DNA of 21,370 bases from SKZT01 sp964478625 (lineage in GTDB: Bacteria; Desulfobacterota; Desulfobacteria; Desulfobacterales; SKZT01): the NCBI GenBank assembly GCA_964478625.1, contig CAYZJH010000064.1, forward strand, positions 1-21,370. The letters are read 5' to 3'. Made by a program: the position numbers and the translations under genes. The notes beneath the pieces were generated by a model, which made no database searches, was not told the DNA's origin, and was given only the letters and a program-made list of their open reading frames with translations. Below, one piece after another: positions 1-8,111 of this stretch; the first letter of the stretch is position 1; each line of letters starts with the position of its first letter.

Positions 1-22
1 CTGGGAAATTAAGATCGAGCGA

Positions 23-688
23 CTACGGTATATTATTCACGTGAAAATCTGTGTTAATATCAAAAATGTTCACATTTTTTTTATGTTTTAATATATCAAA
101 AACTTCTTCCCAATCAATATAAAATGCTGTGAGATTAATGCTGCATCCATTAGGCAATTTTTCCTGTAATTTTTCATGAACATGATCAAATATATTTTTT
201 GAAAAATTGCTTAACCAATCATGATATCCTTGAATAAACTTAGACGGATTTTTCTGAATATCCAGGTTCAATTGGAAATATATTTTGTCTTCATGCTTGC
301 CTGAAAGAAGAAGTTCAACGACTTTCTTTTGAATTATGGATTCCTGGATTGAGCATTCATCCGGCATTTTATCAGATAAATTATTCTTTATTTTAACAAC
401 GATTGAATTTGCATGATCTTGAAATAAATTATCCAGGAAGTCTTGAATATGTTTCCCTGCATTTATAGACCTATCAATCAAGACCGGGTTTTTAACAAGT
501 ATTTTCAAATTGGTTCTAAAAAAAGCCCGCTCATTCCTTTCATTACAAGTATGCATTTTTGCAATTTTTGCTAATTGAGATATTCGATAAGGTTCATATC
601 CAAGAATTTTTTCTTCCAAAGCTGGAGAAAGGGTGGTAACAGCCTTGATGTCATTCATCCAGATTTTTTTTCTCAGAAAATTGAACAT
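23..688 (-). CDS. Hypothetical protein with an internal duplication
   Basis: I do not recognise this 221-residue protein. It is a soluble, mainly helical, lysine-rich protein with no signal peptide or membrane segment. Two similar halves can be seen. Residues about 57-132 carry NLKILVKNP and later DKMPDECSI; residues about 137-206 carry NLDIQKNP and later EKLPNGCSI in the same order, so the gene probably arose by duplication of a unit of about 70-80 residues. The ATG at 686-688 is supported by an AAGGAG ribosome site eight bases upstream. It is the last gene of the minus-strand cluster, 72 bases beyond the FtsZ-like gene. Composition is very AT-rich, like the flanking genes and unlike the GC-rich part of the RHS gene. 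A role as partner or immunity protein is possible only by position. Confidence 0.75.
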   Translation of the reverse strand: MFNFLRKKIWMNDIKAVTTLSPALEEKILGYEPYRISQLAKIAKMHTCNERNERAFFRTNLKILVKNPVLIDRSINAGKHIQDFLDNLFQDHANSIVVKIKNNLSDKMPDECSIQESIIQKKVVELLLSGKHEDKIYFQLNLDIQKNPSKFIQGYHDWLSNFSKNIFDHVHEKLQEKLPNGCSINLTAFYIDWEEVFDILKHKKNVNIFDINTDFHVNNIP

Positions 689-760
689 AAAGTTATCTCC
701 TTGTTTTCTTTGTTGATTCTATTTTGCAGTTAATATCCACCTGGTTCAACACCATGACAC

Positions 761-1669
761 TTATCCACGCTTTATCGCCGCCAGCAGGGTTGCTCTTAAA
801 TCGGTACTGAGAATTTGATCGATGTTCATTGCGAATAATATTTCTTCTGGTTCCTGTTTGATGCAATTTAATAATTGGTCTCCAAACATCTGAACATGCT
901 CCATTGTTGAGGGTGCTTTATGATCATATGATATAATCGTAAGTAACGTATCCGCTTGGTTCAAATAATGTTTATTTTCGAATACAAGGCTTTTGTATTG
1001 TTCTATGCTCGCATCCATAGCACTTTCGATACAAAACGCACGCGCAAAACTTCCTGACATGACGTTTCGAACATCGATGAAATCGATGCAAATTAAATTT
1101 CGCAAAAAAAGAATGCTGCAAATATCCCGGACAACATAAATGGCGGATGGAATGAATGATTTGTTGTCAGCGAACAGAAAAGATTCGTTGGCGCGAGGTG
1201 TTAAAATTGGTTTGCTGACAGTGGGCTCGAAACTGGAAGGAATGATGTTTACTAACAATTTCGGGTTTGCGCTTAAAATGAGATCCCTTGCAATCCAAAA
1301 ATCCCTGTCCGCAAAAGAGCCGATGAGAAAAATCAAGTCCTTGTTTTCAACAAAGGAATAAACACCTTGTCTACAGGGATCAAACTCCAGAATCCCAATG
1401 GAATTTTCAACAAAAGAATTTCTGTCATTGCTGGATGGAGAATAAGGGACGCGATATAATCCCTTTGCTAATGGTCTTGATGTTCGCAGTCCCAATGCAC
1501 CGACCCCCACGAAACATATTTGGTCCACTACTGATGAAGGTTGCGTCAAACCAGGATGATTAAAACCAGACGTAATATAAGCGATCCCTTCTCTGATGTT
1601 TCCAGCTGTCAGTAGAATGGTGCAAAGCCCCATTTTTTTCAGGAAAGTACGGCGCTGAATATCTACCAT
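761..1669 (-). CDS. Degenerate FtsZ-like protein with twin-arginine N-terminus
   Basis: The 302-residue protein aligns by eye with FtsZ along its length. Residues 51-60 (ICFVGVGALG) match the first nucleotide loop of FtsZ. Residues 111-147 match the strand, T4 loop and following strand (DMVFITAGMGGGTGTG in FtsZ). Residues 192-204 (LICIDFIDVRNVM) match the T7 segment LINVDFADVRTVM. Residues 275-298 (EEILFAMNIDQ then RATLLAAI) match the end of the FtsZ C-terminal domain. The T4 loop has lost its glycines (GSFADRDFW) and the T7 asparagine is cysteine (C194), while D196 and D199 remain, so GTP binding and hydrolysis are probably impaired or lost. The N-terminus has QRRTFLKK and a short hydrophobic stretch, resembling a Tat signal, which would be odd for a cytoskeletal protein. 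The ATG has an AAGGA site upstream. It lies 76 bases after the RHS gene. FtsZ ancestry is well supported; function and location are not known. Confidence 0.75.
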   Translation of the reverse strand: MVDIQRRTFLKKMGLCTILLTAGNIREGIAYITSGFNHPGLTQPSSVVDQICFVGVGALGLRTSRPLAKGLYRVPYSPSSNDRNSFVENSIGILEFDPCRQGVYSFVENKDLIFLIGSFADRDFWIARDLILSANPKLLVNIIPSSFEPTVSKPILTPRANESFLFADNKSFIPSAIYVVRDICSILFLRNLICIDFIDVRNVMSGSFARAFCIESAMDASIEQYKSLVFENKHYLNQADTLLTIISYDHKAPSTMEHVQMFGDQLLNCIKQEPEEILFAMNIDQILSTDLRATLLAAIKRG

Positions 1670-1716
1670 GGTTTGTCCTTAAGTTTATTGGGTTGGGGAA
1701 CCACCCGGTCCAACTG

Positions 1717-1728
1717 GGTTGCGCAACC
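1717..1728. repeat. Perfect 12-base palindrome between RHS and FtsZ-like genes
   Basis: GGTTGCGCAACC is a perfect dyad just after the RHS stop codon and before the FtsZ-like start on the minus strand. It is not followed by a T run, so it is not a classical terminator. It could be a protein site, a weak hairpin limiting readthrough from the RHS gene, or chance in locally GC-rich sequence. Confidence 0.35.
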
Positions 1729-1745
1729 GTTACCAAACAATCGGG

Positions 1746-4700
1746 CTATGGCCTGGCTTGCAAGGCATAGGAGGTGACCCGGCCTTGGTCATCGTATCCC
1801 AGCCGGACGCGTCGCTCATCTCCGACCTCCACGGCCCGCAACTTTCCCTCTGGATCGTATTCGTAGGCCAGCTTCAACCCGTTTGCGCAGTTCACGCCCC
1901 TTGGAGCGCCGGCAAGCCCGTACCGGCGGTCGTAATCGAAGGTCGTGACGCCCCCATCGAAGCCCGTGACCTTGCGCACCAGCCCATCGGCCAGTTCGAG
2001 GGAAGCGGAGTGTCCCCCGCGGGTACTTTCAATCCGCTGCAAATCGCCGCCGGCCGTATAATCGTATGATAGATTGCCCCACGAAGATGCGATTGTCTGT
2101 ACCCGCCCCTCCCCGTCGCGTTCGATCCTGTAGCCCATGTTCCCTTCCGGAGTTTTTTGAACAACCCCCGCAAGGGCCCCTGAAGCATCATATCCCAGTT
2201 GCAGATGCAGCCCCGTGTGGTCCTTGACTTCCAGGGGAATACCCCGCCAATCCACCCTCGTTTCCTGCCACTCGGCAGGTTGCTGCCCCGCTCCAGGGGG
2301 ATGCACGAGGATGGAGGACAACAATCCATGTTCGTCATACTGGGGCGAGACTCCCTGTGTCTCGGTCTCTGTCCTGGCCGGTTGGCCATCGGTACGCCAC
2401 TCCTGGGTCAACAGGACCTGTTCATTCCTGCTGAGGCTGGTCAATCTGCCCCCGGAGTCCAAATGCGCCACCAGTGTCGGGCTGCCGTCACCCCTTACCG
2501 TCCGCTGCCGTCCGTTGGCGCTGACAGTCACCTTGACTTCTCCATCGCCCGGAATGGTAACCGTGGTTTCTATGCTGCCATCCGGCCTGTATTCCCACGC
2601 AGTGTGTATCCCATCCCCTTCCCGGGCTTCGACCGGCCGCATTTGCAGATCGTATCGGACAAACCCCTGGTCTCCCTCGCCGGGAGCGTGTGTTGCAGAG
2701 GCCTCTACCCCACCGGGAACTTCCGCAATCGTGTAACGCACGGCGCTCTCACCACGCTGTTCGGATACCAGCCGGCCCCGTTCGTTATACTCGAAAGCGG
2801 TCAACTTTTCGGATTTTGCGTCTGCGGCCTTATCCGTCCAGGTGACCGCGGTCACCATGCTGTCTTTGTACTCATAGCCGACTGTACCGTCACCGAAGGT
2901 AGCGCCGGAGAACCTGCCGGAAGGTGTGTAAGCGTAGGTGACTTCAACGGCCTCCTGCCCGGGAGAGTCGAACGACCTGCCTACTGCCTTGGTCAAAATT
3001 CCCTGGTTGTCGTATTCGAGGTCGATTTGGGCAGCCTGCCTGCCACCCAGCAAGCCGACGATGCGGGACACGTGCCCATCGGCCCTCCGTTCGTAGCCCG
3101 TGACCTGAGGACCCTCCTTGACCGCGACCAGGTCGCCGTATGGGGTAAAATGCCACTCCTGACCGTCCTTCAAATAGAGCACCCGGGTTTCCAAATCCTG
3201 GAGAAAATCAGGCCGGGCATTGGCCAATCCGTGGAATGGTCCGTCCCCCTTCGGCGCCATTAGCTGAGTGCCTCCCAGTTCCTTTATGGGGCGCAATTCT
3301 ACGAAGCGGGAATAAAAGCTGTTGAGCGGCGTGATCAACTCGTGACCCATCTTGTAAGTCGTCTTACCCTCCTTGCGGATGACCTGAATGGGTATTTCCT
3401 GCAAACGCGGCAGGTCCATGGTCCATCCCCGGCCCCATGGCCCCTGCGGGTCGAAAAACGAGTTGAACCTACGCACCAGCCGGATGTCCCGGCCCCCTGC
3501 AAAAGGCATCACCAGATCCGCCTCCGCCAGCCGGCATGGTCCCAGGGCCTGGGTGGCGGCTCCGGGAAGAGCGGCCGCCTGGTACGTACGATGATCATCC
3601 GTAAAAGAATGCACGGTCAAGGGCGGTGAACCGACCGGTGACACAGCCGCCTCCACTGCCTGCTCCAGGGTGCCGGCCAACTTGAAAATGCGGTCCATCT
3701 CGGACGGCTCTTCCGGCGGCGCCTCGGCCACATCGGCCGCGGTGGCGTAGGTCCTGACAAGCCGGCTCTCGGCCGACAGTTGCACACCGCCGAAGATGCG
3801 CGCTGTGCGGATCGATGCTCCTTCGGGCCGCTGCCGTGTGACCTCGAGCCCTGGCGTAAACCCTTCGCAGGGCACCTTACGAACCTCATGGTCGCGCATC
3901 CAGAAGGGCATCGGCACCCCCTGGTCGCGAAGTTTTTCGGCCACTGCGGTTATCAGCGCGAAGCGGCGCAACTCGGCAAAAACCGGCACCGGCTCACTGA
4001 TGCCGTACTCGGGCGGGGGCACAAGATAGTGCTCGGCCGCTATGCCGTCGTAGTTATTGGTAAACCAGGATGTAAATGCCTGTGCACCGGGGGAGGACCT
4101 GCCCGTCAGGTCATCCACCAGTTTGTTGTGTTCCCACTTCATCCTCTGGGTCTTTACCTCGAGGGGGACATCGAAAAGAGTCAGTTCGCGGAGCGGCCCC
4201 TCGAACCGGTTGGCCGCTGCCGGCAGGATCCAGAACCGTTCCCAGATGCCTTCCTGCTGGGATTTCCGGGGGTCGTCACTGCCGAAGTAGATAGTCTCCA
4301 AAACATCGGCATAGCCGGGCACACGGCTGACCACGTCCTGCTGCGTCTTGTTGTCCACACCCTGGGTGTAGCCCTTCATCAGCCTATCCGCCTCATAGAG
4401 CACCCAGCCCACGTAGGTGTCCCTGGTAGCTGCCGAATGCACGATGATCATCGCCGACTTCTCGGGGTTTTCCGGGTTCGGATCGATGGTCACCGTCGGC
4501 CCTTCGCCGTGCAGATAGACCGAGCGGAACACCGTGACCAGATCGTCCAGGCGCAGCGGCGGCAGTTTGACTTCCCCAACGTCTTCGCCGATGAGAACGA
4601 GATGGCCGTTGTCATCGAGACGCAACCCCTTCACCATGCCCAAACCATCCAGCGCTCCCCCTGCGCCCCCCAGATAGACGCCGCCGACAGGGGAGGTTGC

Positions 4701-7406
4701 TAAGGTAGTTCGCCCCCGGAATTCATCGAGCGCGGCATAAGCGCCGGGTGAAGCGAAACCAACCGGACCTGCCATACGCCCGTCTCCACCACCAATATCA
4801 TGCTTGGAAAGAATCTCTTGAGCAATCAGATATGATTTCATAGCATGATCTGCAAGATTCTGGTGTAAAGCCTTGCTCTGGGGTCCTGGTCCTGGCTGTT
4901 TGTTCGGCCCCAAAAAATCATAATTTACTTCTGGCAGCGGTCGGAAGTATTTTGTTTCTAACATATCTTGATAACGATGCCTACGCTCAACACCCACCAG
5001 CATACGGTTAATCTCTTTATGATGTTCTTCGCCTGCATGCCCCCGTAATCCTTTAATGTATTCCTGTTCTTCACCTAAAGCTATGCCAATAGGAATCATG
5101 CTTGCAGAGACTACCTTGTAAACAAAACTCTGTAATAATTGGGTAGATTCACGAACTACTGGGATTGGGATTGGATTGGGACGATTAAATGGAGAGTCCG
5201 TAAGATTATAGACCGCATCTCCTTTGATGTCTGTTACGTTGTGAACAACTATACCAAGAAAGCTCATCGCTTTTAGCTTGCGTTTGTCTCCTGAGCTTGC
5301 AGAAGTCACAATAAACTCAGGGTTGTACTTTCCATCTTTCGATCGCTGAATAATGTTATTTGCATTCTTCTGGAAAGTGTGGCTTGCTCCACTTTCAAAT
5401 ATCATATACTGGGTCTCCAAACCTAAGCTACTGGTGAAATCCAGAATATGCGACACATCAATGTTTCTCACGGGATTACCACGATCAATAATTGTTCTAA
5501 TTGCATCAAGCTTTCTAAATGGTCCTTCGTAGCTCCAGAGGACAATTACCCGTTGGCCTGGGAAACTACGCTCTGCAAGCAGTTCCGTATCTTGAGGACG
5601 GCAATGTATACCAAGAAACATGATAGCAACTGGCCCTGTTCCATGAATTTTTTTCCATTTCTCGATATAGGCCTCAATACGTCGATTATACGTCGGTTGT
5701 TTCATGATGTCATTCCAGTCTGAATCAGACAGGCGTGGGGCAATCACTTGTTGTTCTGCCAATTGATCGAACCTAAAATGAGCAGAAATTCTCTCAGCCC
5801 CATCCCGATCGATCCAGTTCACCGGATCACCACTGCAGTAGGCATATAGAGCAACATCCTCCAGCGCGGCGGCAGGAATCCGCTTCTGTGGATCAGGTTG
5901 AAGAAAGCTTCCTATTTCCGGAACAAAGGCGCGTGCCAGGGTCAGATATCCATCCAGGATTTCGTCACGGAACAGGCCGGTGAATCCCGGTGTCAGTGCT
6001 TCTTTTATGCCTTTTTCCTCCGGTACGCCGAAGGGATCATACTCGCGGTAGCGGACCACACCGCCCTTGGCGTCGGTTTCCAGCCGCACCGAGCCCAGGT
6101 GATCGTGGAGCAGCCATTGGACACTGCCGCCCCGCACCAGTGCGAGCGGTGTGGGACCATCCCAGATCACCAGGGTCCGGGCTTTACCAGGCTCCTCAAT
6201 GACCAGCGGCTGCCAGAACGAGGAGAACGGATCCGGAGTGAAATGCCATTCCCCGGCCGCAGCCTTACGGGAAATCAGGCGGCCAAAACCATCATAACCG
6301 TATTGCACGGCCTCGCTGCCTGCCCGCACTTCCGCCAGCCGTCCGTCAGGGTGATAACGGTATTTTTGAGGTTTGCCGTTTAGTGTGACTTCGATGAGGT
6401 TAGCGTTGGCATCGAATCTGGCCAGTTTATTGTTTATCGCGTTAAGCCGACCGGCCCAATCATAGGTACTGACCTGCGCAGGTTGGTCATTGGATATTGC
6501 ACGAGTCCGGTTGCCTACCAAGTCATATTCATATTCGTATGTGCGATTTCCTGGCCCAGCAGCTTTTATCAGTCGCCCCAAAGAGTCATATTTGTATTCA
6601 CGAATAAATTCTTGTTGCTCGGTTCGTTCTCTGATGGCGGCAATCCGGCCACTAGCCTCGTAAGAGTATTCATATTGGGCAATCACTTTAAAACTTCTGT
6701 CATCCGGATTTTTGAAGAAGCCATGGGTGATCTCTTCCAATTGGCCATTTGGCTGGTATTTCCAGAAGGTCTTGACACCATTGGGAAATGATCGAATTAC
6801 CAGGTTCTGCCCTGTCTGGTATTCGTAACTGATGATGCCTACAGGCGTGCTCATCGAAGCCAAACGGCCCAGGAAATCATAGCTGTATTCAATGCGATAA
6901 AATTCACCTACCTGCAGGAGTGTGATCCGGTCCAAAGAGTCGTATTCAAAAGCTATGGCGAGGCTGCCTTTTCGATGAACACCTGTCAGCCTTCCAAAAT
7001 CATCGTAATTGTATGAAACGCTGCCTGATGAATCTGTCATGTGAGTCAGCAGGCCCCATTGGTTGATCTCGTAAATCAGTCTGGTGCCATCGGAGAATTT
7101 TTGTTCTATACGCCGGTCCTTGCCATCCTTACCAGTATCTACATATCTGAAAGTCCTGGCTGAACCGGATGGATCCTTGATGCTGGCAAGCCTTCCCTGA
7201 TCATCGTATTGGAATTTCCAACCCAAGCTCTCAGGAAATGTTTTGACCTGAGGAGTTCCTTTGACCGAACCGAATACCGGACAGGAAATCAAGACTCCTG
7301 CGGTCATCACAGTTAAAATTGATAAAATAATCGCCATTCCTTCTTTGCATGCTGACAAATTGATATTTATTAAAGAAAAAATGTTTTTCAGTTGATTGGC
7401 CGACAT
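1746..7406 (-). CDS. Giant RHS/YD-repeat protein with permuted domain order
   Basis: This 1886-residue protein probably acts at the cell surface. The start is ATG 7404-7406, chosen over an upstream TTG because AGGAGG sits five bases before it. Residues 24-45 form a hydrophobic signal segment; LISC ending at C42 could be a lipobox. Residues about 50-430 are YD repeats (YDDQGRL, YDSLGRL, YDLVGNRT). The RHS core follows, with DHLGSVRLE near residue 436 and YAYCSGDPVNWIDRDG near 523-537. Residues about 538-868 are an AT-rich variable segment I cannot assign, in the place where RHS toxins carry their tip. Instead of ending, the frame continues into a GC-rich region of unknown function (about 869-1240, including VGWVLYEADRLMK). 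An RHS N-terminal module of the DUF6531 type follows near 1296-1330 (LVRRFNSFF, PWGRGW), then YD repeats to the stop with no second core. Standard RHS proteins have the opposite order. Confidence 0.85.
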   Translation of the reverse strand: MSANQLKNIFSLININLSACKEGMAIILSILTVMTAGVLISCPVFGSVKGTPQVKTFPESLGWKFQYDDQGRLASIKDPSGSARTFRYVDTGKDGKDRRIEQKFSDGTRLIYEINQWGLLTHMTDSSGSVSYNYDDFGRLTGVHRKGSLAIAFEYDSLDRITLLQVGEFYRIEYSYDFLGRLASMSTPVGIISYEYQTGQNLVIRSFPNGVKTFWKYQPNGQLEEITHGFFKNPDDRSFKVIAQYEYSYEASGRIAAIRERTEQQEFIREYKYDSLGRLIKAAGPGNRTYEYEYDLVGNRTRAISNDQPAQVSTYDWAGRLNAINNKLARFDANANLIEVTLNGKPQKYRYHPDGRLAEVRAGSEAVQYGYDGFGRLISRKAAAGEWHFTPDPFSSFWQPLVIEEPGKARTLVIWDGPTPLALVRGGSVQWLLHDHLGSVRLETDAKGGVVRYREYDPFGVPEEKGIKEALTPGFTGLFRDEILDGYLTLARAFVPEIGSFLQPDPQKRIPAAALEDVALYAYCSGDPVNWIDRDGAERISAHFRFDQLAEQQVIAPRLSDSDWNDIMKQPTYNRRIEAYIEKWKKIHGTGPVAIMFLGIHCRPQDTELLAERSFPGQRVIVLWSYEGPFRKLDAIRTIIDRGNPVRNIDVSHILDFTSSLGLETQYMIFESGASHTFQKNANNIIQRSKDGKYNPEFIVTSASSGDKRKLKAMSFLGIVVHNVTDIKGDAVYNLTDSPFNRPNPIPIPVVRESTQLLQSFVYKVVSASMIPIGIALGEEQEYIKGLRGHAGEEHHKEINRMLVGVERRHRYQDMLETKYFRPLPEVNYDFLGPNKQPGPGPQSKALHQNLADHAMKSYLIAQEILSKHDIGGGDGRMAGPVGFASPGAYAALDEFRGRTTLATSPVGGVYLGGAGGALDGLGMVKGLRLDDNGHLVLIGEDVGEVKLPPLRLDDLVTVFRSVYLHGEGPTVTIDPNPENPEKSAMIIVHSAATRDTYVGWVLYEADRLMKGYTQGVDNKTQQDVVSRVPGYADVLETIYFGSDDPRKSQQEGIWERFWILPAAANRFEGPLRELTLFDVPLEVKTQRMKWEHNKLVDDLTGRSSPGAQAFTSWFTNNYDGIAAEHYLVPPPEYGISEPVPVFAELRRFALITAVAEKLRDQGVPMPFWMRDHEVRKVPCEGFTPGLEVTRQRPEGASIRTARIFGGVQLSAESRLVRTYATAADVAEAPPEEPSEMDRIFKLAGTLEQAVEAAVSPVGSPPLTVHSFTDDHRTYQAAALPGAATQALGPCRLAEADLVMPFAGGRDIRLVRRFNSFFDPQGPWGRGWTMDLPRLQEIPIQVIRKEGKTTYKMGHELITPLNSFYSRFVELRPIKELGGTQLMAPKGDGPFHGLANARPDFLQDLETRVLYLKDGQEWHFTPYGDLVAVKEGPQVTGYERRADGHVSRIVGLLGGRQAAQIDLEYDNQGILTKAVGRSFDSPGQEAVEVTYAYTPSGRFSGATFGDGTVGYEYKDSMVTAVTWTDKAADAKSEKLTAFEYNERGRLVSEQRGESAVRYTIAEVPGGVEASATHAPGEGDQGFVRYDLQMRPVEAREGDGIHTAWEYRPDGSIETTVTIPGDGEVKVTVSANGRQRTVRGDGSPTLVAHLDSGGRLTSLSRNEQVLLTQEWRTDGQPARTETETQGVSPQYDEHGLLSSILVHPPGAGQQPAEWQETRVDWRGIPLEVKDHTGLHLQLGYDASGALAGVVQKTPEGNMGYRIERDGEGRVQTIASSWGNLSYDYTAGGDLQRIESTRGGHSASLELADGLVRKVTGFDGGVTTFDYDRRYGLAGAPRGVNCANGLKLAYEYDPEGKLRAVEVGDERRVRLGYDDQGRVTSYALQARP

Positions 7407-8050
7407 GGTTGCCTCCTGAACGTTATGTGGTCTCAAATACCGAAACCGGATCCAGTACAACTAATTGGATTTAAGAAATGCACGATGCGACATACAAATT
7501 GGGATAATATGCGTCAATATAAAAATTATCTATCTAATAAACCCATTTTTTTAGTCTCTAAATAATGAACTGAAAGAAAAAAGTAATTCTGAACATAGTC
7601 GAATGCATAGAGAGTTGGCAAGTTATTTGCGAATATTTCATAATTGATGACGATTATTACTGGCTCTATGAATATCCAGTGAGCCAATAAAAAATGTTCC
7701 CACCTAAATTTTTTGACCACTCATTACATTTAAATTACTTGGGAACCCAGTGTTTTGTAAATTCATAGTTACAAATTAACTGACATTTTCAAAACTCAAA
7801 AACATGAGCTGCCTAAGAATTGATTAAACGCCTAAGACTATTCAAGCCGATTTCGGCATATCAGTACTATATTTGTTTGATTCTCTTGAAAATTTGTGTT
7901 AATTCTTCCGAAAAAGTTTAGATAAGAACATTAGGGCAATTCGAATCTATAAAAATTAAATGGGTAAGCATTTAGAATTATTAATAAAAAACACATCCAT
8001 ATACCGGGTCCGCTTCATAACAAATTCATTCAACTTTGGTTTTGTTTACT

Positions 8051-8079
8051 TGTTATCCACTATTGAAAGAGTGATAACA
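8051..8079. promoter_or_regulatory. Inverted repeat, possible operator
   Basis: TGTTATC at 8051-8057 and GATAACA at 8073-8079 are perfect inverted copies. Allowing one unpaired base, the arms extend inward by AC/GT. The repeat is centred on the TTGAAA of the candidate promoter and lies just upstream of the first vWA gene, so it is well placed for a repressor or activator site. No regulator gene is visible nearby. Confidence 0.4.
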
Positions 8080-8091
8080 CCAATCCATAAA
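8063..8091 (+). promoter_or_regulatory. Candidate sigma-70-type promoter for the first vWA gene
   Basis: TTGAAA (8063-8068) matches five of six consensus -35 positions and is followed after 17 bases by CATAAA (8086-8091), which matches four of six -10 positions. Transcription would begin near 8098, only a few bases before the GGAGA ribosome site at 8102-8106, an uncomfortably short leader. The call is tentative. Confidence 0.3.
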
Positions 8092-8111
8092 TATATCTTA
8101 TGGAGAAAATA

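Larger units (their letters stand above)
7407..8111. other. Divergent intergenic region between the two gene clusters
   Basis: About 700 AT-rich bases separate the minus-strand RHS cluster from the plus-strand vWA/tubulin cluster. I find no convincing gene. A 64-residue frame on the minus strand (7526-7720) has a GTG start and no ribosome site. An imperfect inverted repeat lies at 7661-7686 (TGGCTC and GAGCCA arms), with flanking TTATT and AATAA also partly pairing. For the RHS gene the only candidate promoter I see is minus-strand TTGACG (7512-7517) with a poor TATGTC 17 bases on (7489-7494). Signals for the plus-strand gene are listed separately. Confidence 0.5.

Noticed and set aside
761..1669. 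FtsZ-like protein as immunity protein for the RHS protein
   Set aside because: Position after the RHS gene fits, but immunity proteins usually follow a terminal toxin tip. This RHS protein ends in YD repeats, and the FtsZ similarity gives a better reading.
2199..3263. Long plus-strand open frame opposite the RHS gene
   Set aside because: It lies antisense to YD repeats in the GC-rich part, where stop codons are rare on both strands. Its translation is low-complexity Pro/Arg/Gly-rich and has no domain pattern.
3780..4703. 307-residue plus-strand frame opposite the RHS gene
   Set aside because: It is fully antisense to the RHS frame, which has clear domain content and a good start. The His/Arg/Pro-rich translation is typical of a shadow frame.
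7407..7460. TTG start giving an 18-residue longer RHS protein
   Set aside because: AGGAGG stands five bases before ATG 7404-7406, and the signal segment follows that start directly.
7526..7720. 64-residue minus-strand frame in the divergent region
   Set aside because: It has a GTG start without ribosome site, no recognisable motif and AT-driven hydrophobic composition. I considered a transposase remnant but could not support it.
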